From Phocaeicola abscessus CCUG 55929 (GTDB lineage Bacteria; Bacteroidota; Bacteroidia; Bacteroidales; Bacteroidaceae), in NCBI RefSeq assembly GCF_000312445.1, contig NZ_HE997182.1, positions 718,841 to 782,840 of the forward strand: a stretch of 64,000 nucleotides of DNA. Reading direction: 5' to 3'. Below, in pieces: positions 61,140 through 64,000 of this stretch. Within the stretch, counting starts at the first letter, position 1, and every line of letters begins with the position of its first letter. The position numbers were made by a program, and so were the translations under genes. The notes beneath the pieces were generated by a model, which worked only from the letters and a program-made list of their open reading frames with translations, was not told the DNA's origin and made no database searches.

Positions 61140-64000
61140 TCAGAATAGCGTTACTTGTATACCGATACTGTAGGAAGCCATTCTGGGATAAGCGCCATTT
61201 CCTCCATCTCTTTCCGGTTCCAGACCTTCCCATTTTGTAAAGGTTAGGAAATCTTCGGCATTGAGGTAAATACGCATATTTCTGAAATGCTTCCCGAGTT
61301 TAGGAATAGAGTATCCCAGTTGCATGGTTTTGATACGGAAGAAGGAGGCATCGCTAAGCCATACATCGCTTAAATAAGTGTTGGTACTGGTTCCGGTCCA
61401 TACGCGCGGAAAACGACTGTTGGGAGTTTCAGGAGTCCAGCGGTTGTCGGCGTAGTACTGACGGGGTGCTCCCAGATTGTTGCTTCCTCCGTCAACGTAA
61501 ACCGGGTAACCTTCCTGACCGCCCAGTCGTCCGACTCTTTTGCCAACTCCTTGTCCCAACATGCTGAAATCCCACTGTTTGTAACGCATGTCAAGACTTA
61601 TGGAGTAATTGTAATGTGGTGCCGGATCTCCCAGGAACACCCGGTCTGCGTCGTTGAGTATACCATCTCCATTCTGATCCACGTATTTTATATCACCCGG
61701 GAGTGTATTGGGGAATTTGGCATCCGTAGCCTCTATTTCTGCTTTGTTCTGGAAATAACCGTTGGTCTTATATCCATAGTAATTATCAATAGGGATGCCT
61801 TTGTACCATATTTTGTCGTTGGTGCCTTTAAAAATCAGCGTGTCGCTCGCATTGTATCCGGCTTTCAATACCTGGTTTTTATTGTTGAAGATCATGCCTC
61901 CGATACTATAAGAGAAATCACCGATATTATCGGACCATTTAGCCGAAACCTCCCAGCCCTTATTTTCCACTTCGCCGATGTTTACCGATGAGGTCAGATA
62001 ATATGATCCCGTCAGGGGAGGTACAGGAAAATCGGAATAAATCAGATCGTAAGAATGTTTCTTATAGACATCTGCCGTTAATGACAATCGGTTTTGCCAT
62101 AGAGAAAGGTCAAGACCGAAATTCCACTGTTTTTGTTTTTCCCAAGTGAAATCAGGATTAGGCACGCGCATTGTCCATCCCCAGGTGTTTACAATTTCCT
62201 GCCATAAATAAGGATTTACATTTTCATTACCAATTTTTCCCCAAGACACTCTCAGTTTCATGTTGGTGATCGCTCCGGAATTTTTGAGGGAACTTATGAA
62301 TTTTTCATTATGAATGTTCCAGCCAAATGAAGCTGAAGGGAAAATGCCCCATTGACGTCCGGGGGCAAATTTGCTGCTTCCGTCCGAACGGAAAGTTGCT
62401 TCGAGAAGATAGCGGTCGTCGAACGAATAATTGACTTTAGTGAAAAACGATGCTTTTGTAATTTCCCTGTAATCGGTAAAGACATATGACATGGCTTCTG
62501 CACCGGCCACCGCATAGATTTTGTCTTTGTCGTTACGGATATTTTTTTCGAAATTGAGCAAACCTCTTCCTGTCAACTGACTTTGACTGACGTTTTGTTG
62601 CGAACCGATATCATTACCCCATGTCGTGACTGGCTTGCCGTCGCCGTCGTAAAACTTATAAGTCAATCTTTTCCATTTACTGGCCGATTTGTCGATCATA
62701 TAGGACACGTTTCCTTCGAAGTTCAGATAATCGGTGATATAATAGCGCGGGCGCAAGTTTATGGTACTTTTATCATACATATAATTCCATGTTCCGCCAC
62801 GATTGATGAAAGCTACCGGATTCAAATCGTTGTGCAGCATATAGTGTTCGGGAATGGTGTCATTATAGAAAACAGCCTGGGTGGGATTCATTCTCCATGC
62901 AATTTGGTATAGGCCGTGTCCGTCGTTGTTTCGCCGAAGACGGTCAACTTTCAGACGGTGCGCATAAAAATCGGCAAGAAGAATGAATCGGTCGGCAATA
63001 TTAATGTTCGTATTGAACCGAACGCTGAATTTGTCCGAACCTTCGATTTTATTTAATCCATTCTCTTTTATGTAATTGAGCATTAAGTTGAAGGTACCCA
63101 CTCCGCCGCCGCCTGATATACTGACAGAAGTATTGTGCGAGGTGGAGGTACGTTCCATGATTTCCTTTATCCAGTCGGTGTTTGGAGTAAGACCTTGCTC
63201 GGCCTTCGAGATATCGTCCTCGGTATAGAGGAGCGGTTGACTTTGTAAGGAAAGTGCCTCGTTCCGCAGGCGCATGAAATCAGCTGAATTTACAAAATCA
63301 GGCAAATGGAGTGGTTGATATACGGCAAACCAACTGTTTACATTTACTGAAAATTGGCTGGCATTTCCCCTGTGGGTTTCGACTACGATTACGCCGTTGG
63401 CGCCTCTTGAACCGTACATGGATGCGGCAGCGGCATCTTTTAATATGCTGATGCTTTTGATTTGATTAGGATCGACATCGGTTAATGGCTGTTCCATACC
63501 ATCGATGATAACCAGTGGCTCGGCATTCTGTAACGTACTGATTCCGCGAATGGATATACTGCCTGGTACAGATCCTGGCAAGTTACTCCCTTTTAGCATG
63601 GTTACGCCGGGAACGGTACCTGAAAAGACGTCTTGTAATTTGATGATCGGACGGCTGATGTTTTTTCCCATATCTACCGATTCGATGGAGGATGCCAAAT
63701 GTTTTCTTTCGATGGAATTATATCCCGTCACCACTACTTCGTCCAGTCTTACGTCGTTTTCAAGCAGTACGACATCTATTTGGGTCTTCCCTTCGGTGGA
63801 TATTTCGTAGTCGCGGAATCCCATATAGCTGAATATGAGGGTGACATTTCCCGATACATTCAGTTCATAGATTCCGTTTTCATCGGTAATGGTACCTATG
63901 TTGGTACCTTTTACAAGTACCGTGACAAACGGAAGAGCCCCTCCCTCCAAATCTGTTACAGTACCATAAACACGCTTTTGTTGCTGTGCAACGTTCGATT
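61140..64000 (-). CDS. SusC/RagA-family TonB-dependent transporter, N-terminus beyond window edge
   Basis: The open frame covers over 950 residues to the window edge without its start codon. It has the carboxypeptidase-like domain (VYGTVTD, GALPFVTVLVKGTN, then FSYMGFRDYEI), a plug domain (GSISIRGISTLQNAEPLVII, then DAAAASMYGSRGANGVIVVET) and a beta-barrel ending SIGIQVTLF. With SusD it imports oligosaccharides across the outer membrane using TonB energy. It leads the PUL susC-susD-DUF4091-GH27. Confidence 0.96.
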   Translation of the reverse strand, partial: SNVAQQQKRVYGTVTDLEGGALPFVTVLVKGTNIGTITDENGIYELNVSGNVTLIFSYMGFRDYEISTEGKTQIDVVLLENDVRLDEVVVTGYNSIERKHLASSIESVDMGKNISRPIIKLQDVFSGTVPGVTMLKGSNLPGSVPGSISIRGISTLQNAEPLVIIDGMEQPLTDVDPNQIKSISILKDAAAASMYGSRGANGVIVVETHRGNASQFSVNVNSWFAVYQPLHLPDFVNSADFMRLRNEALSLQSQPLLYTEDDISKAEQGLTPNTDWIKEIMERTSTSHNTSVSISGGGGVGTFNLMLNYIKENGLNKIEGSDKFSVRFNTNINIADRFILLADFYAHRLKVDRLRRNNDGHGLYQIAWRMNPTQAVFYNDTIPEHYMLHNDLNPVAFINRGGTWNYMYDKSTINLRPRYYITDYLNFEGNVSYMIDKSASKWKRLTYKFYDGDGKPVTTWGNDIGSQQNVSQSQLTGRGLLNFEKNIRNDKDKIYAVAGAEAMSYVFTDYREITKASFFTKVNYSFDDRYLLEATFRSDGSSKFAPGRQWGIFPSASFGWNIHNEKFISSLKNSGAITNMKLRVSWGKIGNENVNPYLWQEIVNTWGWTMRVPNPDFTWEKQKQWNFGLDLSLWQNRLSLTADVYKKHSYDLIYSDFPVPPLTGSYYLTSSVNIGEVENKGWEVSAKWSDNIGDFSYSIGGMIFNNKNQVLKAGYNASDTLIFKGTNDKIWYKGIPIDNYYGYKTNGYFQNKAEIEATDAKFPNTLPGDIKYVDQNGDGILNDADRVFLGDPAPHYNYSISLDMRYKQWDFSMLGQGVGKRVGRLGGQEGYPVYVDGGSNNLGAPRQYYADNRWTPETPNSRFPRVWTGTSTNTYLSDVWLSDASFFRIKTMQLGYSIPKLGKHFRNMRIYLNAEDFLTFTKWEGLEPERDGGNGAYPRMASYSIGIQVTLF

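Overview
The window is a chromosomal segment of a Gram-negative member of the Bacteroidales. The evidence is Bacteroidota-type -7 promoter boxes (TAnnTTTG) upstream of most transcription units, a SusC/SusD pair, GldH, RicT, type-B L31, a meso-diaminopimelate dehydrogenase, and several proteins seen mainly in this phylum (DUF3256, DUF3332, DUF4831). Base composition and protein style fit Tannerellaceae (Tannerella or Parabacteroides), but the genus cannot be fixed from the sequence alone.

Positions 1-8.2 kb are mostly minus-strand housekeeping: a truncated RluB-type pseudouridine synthase with a long disordered N-terminus, purB, a gene-poor gap holding a ~383-bp IS remnant with inverted repeats, dnaG, mdh, and a carboxyltransferase-like gene whose biotin-acceptor motif is missing. 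From 8.6 to 15.8 kb purH is followed by the tightly packed cell-elongation operon mreB-mreC-mreD-mrdA-rodA. From 15.8 to 31.6 kb come gldH-ricT-holB-metF, a secreted phospholipase D-type protein, a serine hydrolase, a GNAT enzyme, cca, ruvA, ddh, lgt, rpmE, fba and small envelope proteins. From 31.7 to 43.1 kb there is an MFS transporter, a threonine operon (phosphoglycerate-mutase-type homoserine kinase candidate plus thrC) preceded by a Thr-rich leader peptide and attenuator, a DUF4831 protein, the NAD(P)H-hydrate repair enzyme, and hpt-adk-obg-B3/4-small basic protein-apbE.

From 43.2 to 52.3 kb lies an amino-sugar locus. nagA, nagB and a Gfo/Idh/MocA dehydrogenase sit on the minus strand. 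A periplasmic-binding/AraC regulator is divergent to a second Gfo/Idh/MocA protein, a NagP-like permease, a third Gfo/Idh/MocA protein and a small membrane protein. A 16-bp dyad near the regulator promoter recurs in front of the third dehydrogenase and could be the shared operator.

From 52.4 to 56.2 kb is an AT-rich accessory island: an AbiE-type toxin-antitoxin pair bracketed by two copies of its own promoter/dyad, the N-terminal remnant of a tyrosine integrase, tRNA-Phe, and a small helical protein of unknown function. That protein gene has a terminator in its 5' leader and a ~500-bp array of 21-22-bp units directly after it. Two shorter arrays with exactly the same 22-bp period but unrelated sequence lie in two other convergent intergenic gaps (23.5 and 30.8 kb). 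This shared period is the most unusual signal in the window.

From 56.2 kb to the end is a polysaccharide-utilisation locus read leftward: SusC (truncated by the window edge), SusD, a DUF4091/GH123-like hydrolase and a GH27 alpha-galactosidase. No rRNA genes, CRISPR arrays, intact IS elements or complete prophages were seen.
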